Positions 16,902 to 27,243 of a DNA stretch of 64,000 nt are shown here, in pieces (position 1 is the stretch's first letter; each line of letters opens with the position of its first letter). A program made the translations under genes and the position numbers. A model generated the notes under the pieces. That model made no database searches and had not been told where the DNA came from. It was given only the letters and a program-made list of their open reading frames with translations. The DNA is from Nocardioides litoris (GTDB lineage: Bacteria; Actinomycetota; Actinomycetes; Propionibacteriales; Nocardioidaceae), in the NCBI RefSeq assembly GCF_006346315.1, contig NZ_VDMR01000001.1:1426001-1490000 (forward strand), given 5' to 3'.

Positions 16902-17735
16902 ATGACGCAGACCTCGGGCAAGACCTGGTTCATCACCGGCGCCTCGCGCGGCTTCGGCCGCGAGTGGACGATCGCCGCCCTCGAGCGCGGTGACCGCGTC
17001 GCGGCCACCGCGCGCGACACCTCCACCCTCGACGACCTCGTGGCGACGTACGGCGACGCGCTGCTGCCCCTGCAGCTCGACGTCACCGACCGCGCCGCGG
17101 ACTTCGCGGCCGTCCAGCGGGCCGCGGACCACTTCGGCCAGCTCGACGTGGTCGTCAACAACGCCGGCTACGGCCACTTCGGCTTCGTGGAGGAGCTGAC
17201 CGAGGAGGAGTTCCGGGCCCAGCTGGAGACCAACGTGTTCGGGGCGATGTGGGTGACCCAGGCGGCGCTGCCGATCATGCGCGAGCAGGGGTCGGGCCAC
17301 GTCCTTCAGGTCTCCTCCATCGGCGGTATCTCGGCCTTCCCGCTGGTCGGCGCCTACCACGCCTCGAAGTGGGCGCTGGAGGGCTTCTCCCAGGCCCTGG
17401 CCCAGGAGGTCGCGGGCTTCGGCGTCAAGGTCACGATCATCGAGCCGGGCGGGTTCGCCACCGACTGGGGCGGGTCGTCGGCCTCGCACTCCGAGCGGCT
17501 GCCGGCCTACGAGGAGCTGTTCGAGCAGGTCGCGGAGCAGCGCAGCAAGAGGGTCGGCACCCCGGGCGACCCGCAGGCCTCGGCCACGGCCGTGCTCCGC
17601 CTCGTCGACGCCGACGAGCCGCCGCTGCGGGCCTTCCTCGGCGAGGCGCCGCTGGGCATCGCCCGCGCCGACTACGAGTCGCGGCTGGCCGAGTGGGAGG
17701 CCTGGCAGGACAATGCGGTGGCCGCGCAGGGCTGA
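16902..17735 (+). CDS. short-chain dehydrogenase/reductase (classical)
   Basis: 277 residues. TGASRGFG is the nucleotide-binding loop, NNAGYG the structural motif and S-Y-K (SSIGG with Ser, then YHASK) the catalytic set. TARDTS after beta-2 suggests NADP preference. A C-terminal extension (about 220-277) as in retinol/17-beta-hydroxysteroid-type family members follows. The substrate is unknown; genes on either side give no pathway. Confidence 0.88.
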   Translation: MTQTSGKTWFITGASRGFGREWTIAALERGDRVAATARDTSTLDDLVATYGDALLPLQLDVTDRAADFAAVQRAADHFGQLDVVVNNAGYGHFGFVEELTEEEFRAQLETNVFGAMWVTQAALPIMREQGSGHVLQVSSIGGISAFPLVGAYHASKWALEGFSQALAQEVAGFGVKVTIIEPGGFATDWGGSSASHSERLPAYEELFEQVAEQRSKRVGTPGDPQASATAVLRLVDADEPPLRAFLGEAPLGIARADYESRLAEWEAWQDNAVAAQG

Positions 17736-17835
17736 CCGGCCGGTCGGGGGAGCCCGGTCGGGGGCGCGGGCGGCCGGACGTCTTGGTCCGGGCTGCCAGG
17801 CTCGGCACGTCCCCACCCCCGACGGAAGGCCCCCG

Positions 17836-18618
17836 ATGCCCATCTCGCTCGACAAGGTCCAGTCCACCGCCCCCGGTCTCGTCGACCTGGCCAAGACGGC
17901 CAAGGTCAGCCTCGAGAAGCGCAACCTCTTCGGCAGCCGCGCCAAGGTCGCGGTGGTCATGGACTACAGCGGGTCGATGTCGCGGGAGTACAAGGAGGGC
18001 CGCGTGCAGCGGCTCACCGAGCGCATCCTGGCCCTGGCGACCCAGCTCGACGACGACGGCGCGATCGACTTCTTCGTCTTCGACACCACCGCCGCCCACC
18101 TCGGCGAGGTCCCGCTCGACAACTACGCCGGCGCGGTCGACCGGCTCACCGCGGGCCGCCGGATGGGCACCACCGACTACGCCGGTGCGTTCCGCGCGGT
18201 GCGCGACCACTTCGGCTTCCCGCCGCCGCAGCCGGCGCAGAAGAAGGGGCTCTTCGGCCGGAAGAAGAAGGTCGAGGGCGCGATCGACGTGCAGGTGCCC
18301 GCCGGTCAGCAGCCGGCGCCCGAGCCCGTGTTCGCCATCTTCCTCACCGACGGCGCGCCCAACTCCAAGCCCCAGGCCGTCCAGGCGCTGATCGAGGTCT
18401 CCACGGCCCCGATCTTCTGGAAGTTCCTCTCGATCGGGCGGGAGTCCTTCGAGTTCCTGCAGCGGCTCGACGACCTCGAGGAGCGGGTCGTCGACAACGC
18501 CGACTACAAGCCCATCGGCTCCATCGACGCGCTGTCCGACGAGCAGCTCATCGACGCGCTGCTCGACGAGTACGGCGAGTACGTCGCCGAGGCGCGGCGA
18601 CTCGGCCTGCTCGCCTGA
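17836..18618 (+). CDS. TerF-like von Willebrand A domain protein
   Basis: 260 residues. The N-terminus ISLDKVQSTAPGLVDLAKTAKVSLEKRNL and the vWA domain with the metal site DYSGSMS (residues 43-49) match the TerF-type proteins linked to tellurium/stress resistance in actinobacteria. The later MIDAS Thr (MGTTDYAGA) and Asp (LTDGAPN) are present. A Lys-rich insertion (QKKGLFGRKKK) sits between strands. Unusually there are no TerD/TerC genes nearby, so it is a solo copy; a role as a metal-dependent scaffold is inference. ATG with GGAAGG seven bases upstream. Confidence 0.85.
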   Translation: MPISLDKVQSTAPGLVDLAKTAKVSLEKRNLFGSRAKVAVVMDYSGSMSREYKEGRVQRLTERILALATQLDDDGAIDFFVFDTTAAHLGEVPLDNYAGAVDRLTAGRRMGTTDYAGAFRAVRDHFGFPPPQPAQKKGLFGRKKKVEGAIDVQVPAGQQPAPEPVFAIFLTDGAPNSKPQAVQALIEVSTAPIFWKFLSIGRESFEFLQRLDDLEERVVDNADYKPIGSIDALSDEQLIDALLDEYGEYVAEARRLGLLA

Positions 18619-18625
18619 GCACGGC

Positions 18626-18652
18626 CCGACGCGGCCTGTCAAGGCCCGTCGG
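18626..18652 (+). terminator. hairpin after the TerF-like gene
   Basis: CCGACGCGGCC (18626-18636) pairs with GGCCCGTCGG (18643-18652), one base bulged. No T-tract follows, so efficiency is uncertain. Confidence 0.45.
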
Positions 18653-18679
18653 TGCCATGTGGTCGGTCATCAGGCCTCC

Positions 18680-18685
18680 TACCGT
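18680..18685 (+). promoter_or_regulatory. -10 box for the secreted repeat protein
   Basis: TACCGT, 36 bases before the ATG. The implied 30-base leader carries AGGAG at a good distance from the start. Confidence 0.4.
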
Positions 18686-18721
18686 CCGGGCTCCGCAGCC
18701 CACCAGGACCAGGAGACACCC

Positions 18722-19318
18722 ATGACCGCCCGCCCGACCTCCCGCACCCGCGCCCTCACCTACGCCAACGTCACCGCCACCCTCGCCCTCGCCGTCGCGC
18801 TCGGCGGCGGGGGCGCGGCGGTCGCGGCCGGGGTCGCCAAGAACTCCGTGGGGTCCGCCCAGATCAAGACCGGCGCCGTCAAGACGTCCGACCTCGCCGC
18901 CGGCGCCGTGACCTCCAAGAAGGTCAAGGACGGCTCGGTGACCGGGGGTGACGTCAAGGACGGCTCGCTCACCGGCGCCGACGTCGTCGAGTCCACGCTC
19001 GACCTGTCCGGCACCCGTGCGGGCAACGTGCTCTCCGCGGTCGTCGAGGGCAACGGGACCCTCGTCCCCGGCCAGTCCAACGGCGCGGTGAGCGCCAGCA
19101 GGGTGGGGGCTGGCGTCTACAACGTGCTCTTCGGCACCGACGTGAGCGACTGTGCGTACGTCGCCTCGCTCGGACAGCCCGGCGGGACCGGGTTCCCGCC
19201 GAGCGGTGACGCCGGCGTCACCGGTCTGGAGAACAAGCCCGCCGGCCTGTTCGTCGTGGCCTACAACCAGGCCGGCGCCACGGCCGACCGGCCGTTCCAC
19301 GTCGTCGTCGTCTGCTGA
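18722..19318 (+). CDS. secreted protein with short KDGSLTG/GAV-type repeats
   Basis: 198 residues. A signal peptide (about 1-34, LTYANVTATLALAVALGGGGAAVAAG) precedes a low-complexity stalk (about 37-100) built of approximate 10-residue units such as SAQIKTGAVKTSDLAAGAV, KVKDGSVTGGDV and VKDGSLTGADV. A globular end (100-198) has two Cys, one in VSDCAYV and one as the very last residue, probably a disulfide. Such stalk-plus-head proteins recur in Nocardioides and other actinobacteria without assigned function; the stalk resembles trimeric beta-helix fibres. ATG with AGGAG eight bases upstream. Confidence 0.78.
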   Translation: MTARPTSRTRALTYANVTATLALAVALGGGGAAVAAGVAKNSVGSAQIKTGAVKTSDLAAGAVTSKKVKDGSVTGGDVKDGSLTGADVVESTLDLSGTRAGNVLSAVVEGNGTLVPGQSNGAVSASRVGAGVYNVLFGTDVSDCAYVASLGQPGGTGFPPSGDAGVTGLENKPAGLFVVAYNQAGATADRPFHVVVVC

Positions 19319-19339
19319 CCGAGCGTGTGCGGGCCGCGG

Positions 19340-19500
19340 GGCTTCGAGGCTCGCTGCGCGCGCACCTCAGCCACCGCGGCCGACCCCACGCTGGCTGAGG
19401 TGCGACGAGCGCCAGCGAGGAGCCTCGAAGCCACCGCAGCCGACGTGCCCGGGCCGCGCGAGGACCCGGCGGGCGCTGTGCCCGCACCTCGGCCACCGCG
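19340..19500. repeat. palindromic repeat R3, copy 2, between convergent genes
   Basis: The left arm 19340-19376 (GGCTTCGAGGCTCGCTG, then CACCTCAGCCACCG) is the reverse complement of 19391-19432 (CTGGCTGAGGTG, then GAGCCTCGAAGCC). A partial third arm (19471-19500, CGCACCTCGGCCACCGCGG) follows. A shorter relative lies at 11957-12027, also between gene ends. Confidence 0.7.
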
Positions 19501-19502
19501 GG

Positions 19503-20456
19503 TCAGCGGCGGGCGGCGTACACGCGCCGGACGACGTCCTCCACGTCGGGCTCCTCGATCGTGAGGTCGAGGACCTCGGCGCGGCGGGAGACCTCGGCCA
19601 GCACCCTCGCGGCCGTGGTGGCGCCGGGGTCGAAGGCCAGGCGCTGGCGCAGGCCGCCCCCCTCGCTGCCGCGGTGGGTGGTGGCCTCGACGTCGACGAG
19701 GTCGGGCAGCGGCTCGGCCAGGTCGACGGTGACCACCCGCTCGGCCCCCACGGTCGCGGACAGCCCGGTCAGCGTGCCCTCGAAGACGAGTGAGCCGCGG
19801 TCGACGAGCAGGATGCGGTCGCACAGCCGCTCCACGTCGCCCATGTCGTGGGTGGTGAGGACCAGCGTGGTGCCGTGCTCGCGGCGCTCGGCGACGAGGA
19901 ACTCGCGCAACCGCTGCTTCGAGAGCACGTCGAGCCCGATCGTGGGCTCGTCGAGGATGACCAGGCGGGGGGAGTGCAGCAGGGCTGCCGCCACCTCGGC
20001 GCGCATCCGCTGGCCGAGCGAGAGCTGGCGCACCGGCGTACCGAGGAACTCGGCCAGCTCCAGCCGCTCGACCAGCTCGTCGGTGCGCGCCCGCTCCTCG
20101 ACGGCGTCGAGGGCGTGGATCGCGGCGAGGATGCGGAACGACTCCCGCACCGGCAGGTCCCACCACAGCTGGGTCCGCTGGCCGAACACCACGCCGACCT
20201 GGCGGGCCAGCTGCCGGCGGTCGGGCACGGGTCGCAGGCCGCAGGTGTGCACCTCGCCCCGCGTCGGCACGAGGATGCCGGTCAGCATCTTGATGGTGGT
20301 GGACTTGCCGGCGCCGTTGGCGCCGATGTAGCCGACCGCCTCGCCGGGTTCGACCCGGACCGTGAGGTCGTCGACCGCGACGAGGGTGCGCCGACGCAGG
20401 CCGTCGCGGACCTTGAAGTCGCGCCCCAGCCCGTGGGTCTCGATGATCGCGCTCAT
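19503..20456 (-). CDS. ABC exporter ATPase (ABC-2/DUF990-type system)
   Basis: 317 residues. Walker A GANGAGKST, signature LSLGQRMR (Q in place of the usual Ser-Gly-Gly-Gln spacing is normal in this group), Walker B LVILDEPTIGLD and switch His TTHD are all present. A C-terminal domain of about 80 residues after residue 235 is typical of the NatA/DrrA-like ATPases. It powers the two permeases encoded upstream. The ATG overlaps the stop of the second permease by four bases. Confidence 0.93.
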   Translation of the reverse strand: MSAIIETHGLGRDFKVRDGLRRRTLVAVDDLTVRVEPGEAVGYIGANGAGKSTTIKMLTGILVPTRGEVHTCGLRPVPDRRQLARQVGVVFGQRTQLWWDLPVRESFRILAAIHALDAVEERARTDELVERLELAEFLGTPVRQLSLGQRMRAEVAAALLHSPRLVILDEPTIGLDVLSKQRLREFLVAERREHGTTLVLTTHDMGDVERLCDRILLVDRGSLVFEGTLTGLSATVGAERVVTVDLAEPLPDLVDVEATTHRGSEGGGLRQRLAFDPGATTAARVLAEVSRRAEVLDLTIEEPDVEDVVRRVYAARR

Positions 20457-21274
20457 CCGCCGCCTCCTTGGTAGTGCCGGGTGCCGAGCCGCCAGCTGAC
20501 GGCCGCGAACGCCCACGCCCACAGCGCCGCGACCGGCGCCAGCCACCCCACCCAGTCGGGCAGCCCGATCCGGGACGCGCCGTCGAGGCCGAGCAGGGTG
20601 ACCACGGGCAGGTAGGCGGTGAACGCCATCGGGAAGGCGAAGCCGAAGACGACCAGCAACGGCCGGCCCCAGACCGAGGCGGGCTGCGTGGCGGCGTACC
20701 GGCCGCCGTACACGAAGGCGTTGGTGGTCTCGGCGCCGTCGAGCAGGAAGAACTGCGCGCCCGCCGCCCAGACGAACATCGCCGCGAAGGTGACCGGGCC
20801 GGAGACGAGCGCGAGGGCGAGCAGGCCCACGGTGTGCGGGTCCCACGACAGGTCGTTGAGCCCGACCGCGACCACCAGCACCGCGAGCGAGACGGCCGCC
20901 CGGGCCAGCCGCCGCAGCTGGATGTCGCTGGTCACCAGCTGCAGGAGCAGCGGCTGCGGACGCAGGTAGAACACGTCGAGGGTGCCGGCGCGGAGGTACT
21001 CCGGCAGGTTGTCGCAGTGCCCGAAGGCCATGTCGGCCAGGGAGAACGACAGGTCGGCGATGGCGAAGACCAGCAGCACCGCGCGCAGGTCCAGACCCCC
21101 GATGCCCTCCACCTGCAGGTAGAGCACCGCGACCTCGGCCAGCTCGACGACCCCGACGAGCAGGCTGCTCAGTGCGTCGACGCGGAAGGAGACGCGGTGG
21201 CTGCGCTGGGAGCGGATCCGGGAGGCCAGCACGGCGCGGTACGGCGCGGTGCTCGCGGTCAGGGAGCGGCTCAT
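20453..21274 (-). CDS. ABC-2 type permease (second subunit)
   Basis: 273 residues with six predicted membrane helices and a long N-terminal amphipathic start. LPEYLRAGTLDVFYLRPQPLLLQL is the conserved loop of the DUF990-like ABC-2 permeases, where the reading LRP follows the GxLD motif. Partner of the preceding permease; both contribute one half of the channel. Coupled to its neighbours by ATGA overlaps at both ends, so the three genes form one translation unit. Confidence 0.88.
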   Translation of the reverse strand: MSRSLTASTAPYRAVLASRIRSQRSHRVSFRVDALSSLLVGVVELAEVAVLYLQVEGIGGLDLRAVLLVFAIADLSFSLADMAFGHCDNLPEYLRAGTLDVFYLRPQPLLLQLVTSDIQLRRLARAAVSLAVLVVAVGLNDLSWDPHTVGLLALALVSGPVTFAAMFVWAAGAQFFLLDGAETTNAFVYGGRYAATQPASVWGRPLLVVFGFAFPMAFTAYLPVVTLLGLDGASRIGLPDWVGWLAPVAALWAWAFAAVSWRLGTRHYQGGGG

Positions 21275-22074
21275 CCGCCCTGCACCTCCAGCCGCCGGCG
21301 TCCGGCCCGGACCAGCAGCTGCCCGGCGACGAGGGTGACGACGAGCCAGCCGACCTGGGCGGCCAGGTGACCGAGCGCGCCGGTGGTGTCGACGCGCCCG
21401 GAGAGGATGTCGGTGGGGTACATCAGCATCGAGGGGAACGGCGTCGCGCTGGCCGCCACGACCAGCCAGTCGGGGAAGAACCAGATCGGCAGGTACAGCC
21501 CGGCGAAGAACCCCGAGACGATCATGTAGAACAGCTGGACCCCGCGGGTCTCGACCAGCCACAGCCCGACCACGCCGACCAGGAAGACGGTGGTCGCCGA
21601 GACGGTGATGGCCAGGAGCACGCTGAGCACGCCGAGGACGGGCGCGACGCCGCCGGCCAGCGGCACACCCACGACCAGCGCGCCGATGGTGAACGTCGGC
21701 AGGCCGCGGGGGAGGAAGGTGAACAGCGACCGGCCGACCTCGGTGGCCACGAACGCGCCCTGCACGTCGACCGGTCGCAGGAAGTCGACGACGACGTCAC
21801 CGGTGCGGATGCGCTCGGCCAGGTCGTTGCGGCCCATCAGGTTGACCGAGCCGAGCATGGCCTGGCTGACCCAGACGTACGCCGCGACCGCGCCCACGTC
21901 GTACCCCTCGAGTGAGCCGTCGGCGGCGCGGACGGCAGCGAGGAGGAGCGCCACCTTGAGGAACCCGAAGGTCGTGTTGGCGACGAGCCCGCCGAGGGCG
22001 GCGAGCCGGTAGGTCGACTGGCGCCGGAACCCCGCGACCACGAGGCGGCGGTAGACCCGGGTCCCGTGACGCAC
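21271..22074 (-). CDS. ABC-2 type permease (first subunit)
   Basis: 267 residues, six predicted membrane helices. It shares the [18 protein letters not shown] loop with the second permease, showing that the two are distant paralogues. Exporters of this build carry lipids, glycopeptides or antibiotics; no substrate evidence is present. GTG start nine bases after a TAGGTT box. It is divergent from aconitase. Confidence 0.87.
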   Translation of the reverse strand: MRHGTRVYRRLVVAGFRRQSTYRLAALGGLVANTTFGFLKVALLLAAVRAADGSLEGYDVGAVAAYVWVSQAMLGSVNLMGRNDLAERIRTGDVVVDFLRPVDVQGAFVATEVGRSLFTFLPRGLPTFTIGALVVGVPLAGGVAPVLGVLSVLLAITVSATTVFLVGVVGLWLVETRGVQLFYMIVSGFFAGLYLPIWFFPDWLVVAASATPFPSMLMYPTDILSGRVDTTGALGHLAAQVGWLVVTLVAGQLLVRAGRRRLEVQGG

Positions 22075-22089
22075 AAGCGCGAGAACCTA
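22075..22089 (-). promoter_or_regulatory. promoter of the ABC exporter operon
   Basis: TAGGTT on the minus strand (22084-22089), nine bases before the GTG at 22074, so the mRNA has at most a few leader bases. Confidence 0.5.
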
Positions 22090-22140
22090 CCCCGCCGGGC
22101 CGGGCAGCACCAGCGACGGGCATGTCCTCTCGACGTCATG

Positions 22141-22158
22141 TATCTTGACATCAAGAGA
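22141..22158 (+). promoter_or_regulatory. palindromic operator overlapping the likely acnA promoter
   Basis: TATCTTGACATCAAGAGA: an 18-bp dyad, perfect over TCTTGA-CA-TCAAGA (22143-22156) and mismatched once outside. Its left end, TATCTT, fits a TANNNT -10 hexamer, so a bound repressor would block initiation. In Streptomyces the MarR-family TamR acts at the aconitase promoter; that this is such a site is inference. The remaining leader to acnA is about 110 bases. Confidence 0.55.
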
Positions 22159-22266
22159 TTGCCCGTGGCCGGGACCCGGACACGACCAAGGCTGCCCTTA
22201 CTACCGCTGCCCACCGGGGCGGCGGCAGGATGGGGGAGCCACCCGAGCACCCCGAGGAGACGGTTG

Positions 22267-25107
<2,841 letters not shown>

Positions 25108-25139
25108 GCCTCCCGCGCCACCCGCACGACCCACGCCGT

Positions 25140-25175
25140 CGCCCCGGTCCCCGCTTCGCGCGGGTGGCCGGGGCG
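25140..25175 (+). terminator. hairpin after acnA
   Basis: An 8-bp outer stem (25140-25147 with 25168-25175) encloses an inner CCCGC/GCGGG pairing. It starts 33 bases after the stop. There is no U-tract, so it may rely on Rho or act as a 3' stabiliser. Confidence 0.5.
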
Positions 25176-25183
25176 TCGGCGTC

Positions 25184-25503
25184 TAGCGTCCGCCCGGGCC
25201 GGGGTGGGATCGGCGAGCTGTCGTCTGGTTCCTGGGGCGCCTGGGGTGGCTGTGGCTGAAGTGACTTGAGAGTCTCTTGTGCGGGGCGCGGAAACCCCGG
25301 TCGACCGGGGATTCCTCCATCTGGCCAGGGCATTCATGCGCTTGGCGGGCATTGCATTGCCCGTCGAGCGCAGGAAGAGCCTGTCCAGTCGGCCCCGCCG
25401 CCGCCGACGGCGGGACGGAACGGTCGGCCGCGCGCACCGTGGAGGTGGTGCAGACCACCCTCGGGTGGTCGTAGCCCCCGCCGCGCGTCCGCGTTGACGT
25501 GGT
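25184..25503 (+). ncRNA. candidate structured RNA or leader region (no protein gene)
   Basis: This gap contains no credible coding sequence and is visibly poorer in GC than its surroundings (25200-25370). A TANNNT box, TAGCGT, stands at 25184-25189. Downstream come successive hairpins: 25290-25315 (core CCCCGGTCGACCGGGG), 25347-25362 (GGGCATTGCATTGCCC), 25394-25414 (7-bp stem) and two mutually exclusive ones sharing ACCACC at 25454-25459 (with 25444-25449 or with 25465-25470). It could be a small RNA or a long structured leader for the membrane protein at 25504. I do not recognise a known RNA family. Confidence 0.3.
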
Positions 25504-25722
25504 GTGAGCACCCGCCGTCCGGTCCCGCCCGTCCTGGTCCTGGGCACGGTCCTGGTCGTGCTCGGCGGGGCGCTGCACCTGGCCGGCTCCGTCCCCCTCG
25601 CGGTGGGCCTGACGCTGCTCGGCGGGCTGCTGGTGGTCCTGGTCGCGGCCGCGGTGCGTCCGGTGGCGCGACCAGAGCGCAGCCGCCCCGGGAGCCCGAG
25701 GGACGTCCGCGCGCGGAGCTGA
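25504..25722 (+). CDS. small two-helix membrane protein, hypothetical
   Basis: 72 residues. VLVLGTVLVVLGGALHLAG and LAVGLTLLGGLLVVLVAAAV are two membrane helices joined by a short turn, with an Arg-rich C-terminus that should stay inside the cell. Not a family I recognise. GTG start without a clear ribosome-binding site. It directly follows the hairpin-rich segment, which may control it. Confidence 0.55.
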   Translation: MSTRRPVPPVLVLGTVLVVLGGALHLAGSVPLAVGLTLLGGLLVVLVAAAVRPVARPERSRPGSPRDVRARS

Positions 25723-25783
25723 CCGGCACGCCGCACCGCCGGAGTTGCCGACGTGGCGACGCTCCTCGCGCGACGATGGGCCG

Positions 25784-26485
25784 GTGCGCCTTCCCCACCT
25801 CCTGCTGCTCCTCGCGCTCGCCGTCGGGGTGACCGCCTGCGGCGACGACGAGCCGTCCGCGACGCCGACCTCCGCCGCGCCGACCCCCTCGCCCAGCGAG
25901 CCCACGTCCGAGCCGACGACCGAGCCCACGAGCGAGCCGCCGACCAGCGAGCCCTCGATGAGCGTGTCGCCCGTCGAGCCCAGCGACGAGCCGACGACCG
26001 AGCCCGCCCCCGAGCCCACGCAGGCCCCCACCACCGCGCCGCCGGTCGAGCCGACCCGGCCGCCGGGCTCGACCGCGCCGTCGTCGTACGCCGAGGCGCG
26101 GGCGCTCATCGACACCGCCGGCGGGCAGCCGCAGCAGCTGGAGCGGTTCCGGACGCCCACCAGCAGCTACTGCCTGGTCGACTACGGGCCGCTCGTCGGG
26201 TGCGAGCTGCGGCGCGGCGGGATCCCCGACCCGGCGTACTGCGGGGACGGGCCGACCCAGAACATCGGACGCATCCTGTTCGACGAGCTCAGCGGGAAGC
26301 CGACGCCGGAGTGCAACTCCGACACCGTGCGCGAGCCCGGCGCGCCGCGGTTGCCGGCGGGCTCGGTCGTGGCGGCCAACGGCGTCGAGTGCCTCGTCGA
26401 GGCCGACGCCGTGCTGTGCGTGCAGCCCTCGCGGCGGTCCGGGTTCTACCTCGGCGGCGACGACTACTCGACCTTCACCTCCTGA
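25784..26485 (+). CDS. lipoprotein with Pro/Thr/Glu-rich linker and a Cys-containing C-terminal domain
   Basis: 233 residues. Signal peptide with lipobox VTAC (Cys near residue 18) anchors it to the outer face of the membrane. Residues 20-100 are an extended linker of EPTSEP/EPTTEP-like units that would span the cell wall. The C-terminal domain (100-233) has conserved-looking Cys in SYCLVDY, VGCEL, AYCGDG, TPECNSD, GVECLV and VLCVQ, six in all, likely three disulfides. The GTG start is six bases after GACGAT, a near-consensus -10. Function unknown. Confidence 0.8.
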   Translation: MRLPHLLLLLALAVGVTACGDDEPSATPTSAAPTPSPSEPTSEPTTEPTSEPPTSEPSMSVSPVEPSDEPTTEPAPEPTQAPTTAPPVEPTRPPGSTAPSSYAEARALIDTAGGQPQQLERFRTPTSSYCLVDYGPLVGCELRRGGIPDPAYCGDGPTQNIGRILFDELSGKPTPECNSDTVREPGAPRLPAGSVVAANGVECLVEADAVLCVQPSRRSGFYLGGDDYSTFTS

Positions 26486-26524
26486 GGTGCCGGGCGCTGC
26501 CCGGGAGGTGTCGGTGGCGGTCGG

Positions 26525-26536
26525 TAGCGTGGCCGC
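26525..26536 (+). promoter_or_regulatory. leaderless promoter of the thiamine-binding/YjbQ operon
   Basis: TAGCGT at 26525-26530, six bases, then ATG at 26537. Confidence 0.6.
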
Positions 26537-26839
26537 ATGATCGTCGCCTTCAGCATCAGCCCGGCCACCGGTGACGCCGAGGGCGGTGTGGCCGAGGCGG
26601 TCGCGGCCGCCGTGCGCGTCGTCCGCGAGTCCGGCCTGCCCCACGAGACCAACGCGATGTTCACCAACATCGAGGGCGAGTGGGACGAGGTGATGGATGT
26701 CGTCAAGCGTGCCGTCGACGTCGTCGCCGCCGTCTCGCCACGGGTCAGCCTGGTCCTCAAGGCCGACGTGCGCCCGGGTCGGACGGGTGAGATGACCGCC
26801 AAGCTGGAGCGGCTCGAGCAGGCCCTCGACCAGTCGTGA
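26537..26839 (+). CDS. MTH1187/YkoF-type thiamine-binding protein (DUF77)
   Basis: 100 residues, the standard size of the Thiamine_BP (PF01910) fold, a ferredoxin-like alpha/beta protein that binds the hydroxymethylpyrimidine part of thiamine. Recognisable parts are VAFSISPATG, the ESGLPHETNAMFTNIEGEWDEVMDVVK helix-strand and RVSLVLKADVRPGR. It is cytosolic and probably a sensor or carrier. Its stop overlaps the YjbQ start by four bases (GTGA). Confidence 0.85.
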   Translation: MIVAFSISPATGDAEGGVAEAVAAAVRVVRESGLPHETNAMFTNIEGEWDEVMDVVKRAVDVVAAVSPRVSLVLKADVRPGRTGEMTAKLERLEQALDQS

Positions 26840-27243
26840 TCACCCGCACCCGCCGCTACAGCACCGGCGGCCACGAGGTCGTCGTCGACCTGACGGCCGA
26901 CGTCTCGTCGTTCATCGCCTCGACCGGCCAGCAGGAGGGCCTCCTGCAGGTCTTCGTCCCGCACGCCACCTGCGGCATCGCCATCATCGAGACCGGCGCG
27001 GGCTCCGACGACGACCTGCTCGCCGCGCTCGGCGACCTGCTGCCCGCCGACGACCGCTGGCGCCACCGGCACGGCAGCCCGGGCCACGGGCGCTCCCACG
27101 TGATGCCGGCCATCGTCCCGCCCCACGCGACCGTCCCCGTCCTCGAGGGCCGTCTCGCGCTCGGCACGTGGCAGAGCATCTGCCTGGTCGACCTCAACGT
27201 CGACAACGACGTGCGCGAGGTCCGGTTCAGCCTGCTGGGGTGA
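26836..27243 (+). CDS. YjbQ/UPF0047 family protein
   Basis: 135 residues. HATCGIAIIETGAG, the HGSPGHGRSHVMPAIV stretch and LALGTWQSICLVDLNV are the family hallmarks, with conserved His/Cys around a central cavity. E. coli YjbQ can make thiamine phosphate at a low level from the two thiamine precursors, so the pairing with a thiamine-binding protein suggests a linked role; that is inference. GTG start. Four-base overlap with genes on both sides. Confidence 0.87.
   Translation: MITRTRRYSTGGHEVVVDLTADVSSFIASTGQQEGLLQVFVPHATCGIAIIETGAGSDDDLLAALGDLLPADDRWRHRHGSPGHGRSHVMPAIVPPHATVPVLEGRLALGTWQSICLVDLNVDNDVREVRFSLLG

Noticed and set aside
25184..25470. tRNA, tmRNA or RNase P RNA in the hairpin-rich gap
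   Set aside because: No T-loop/acceptor geometry, no tag frame and no conserved RNase P core sequence.
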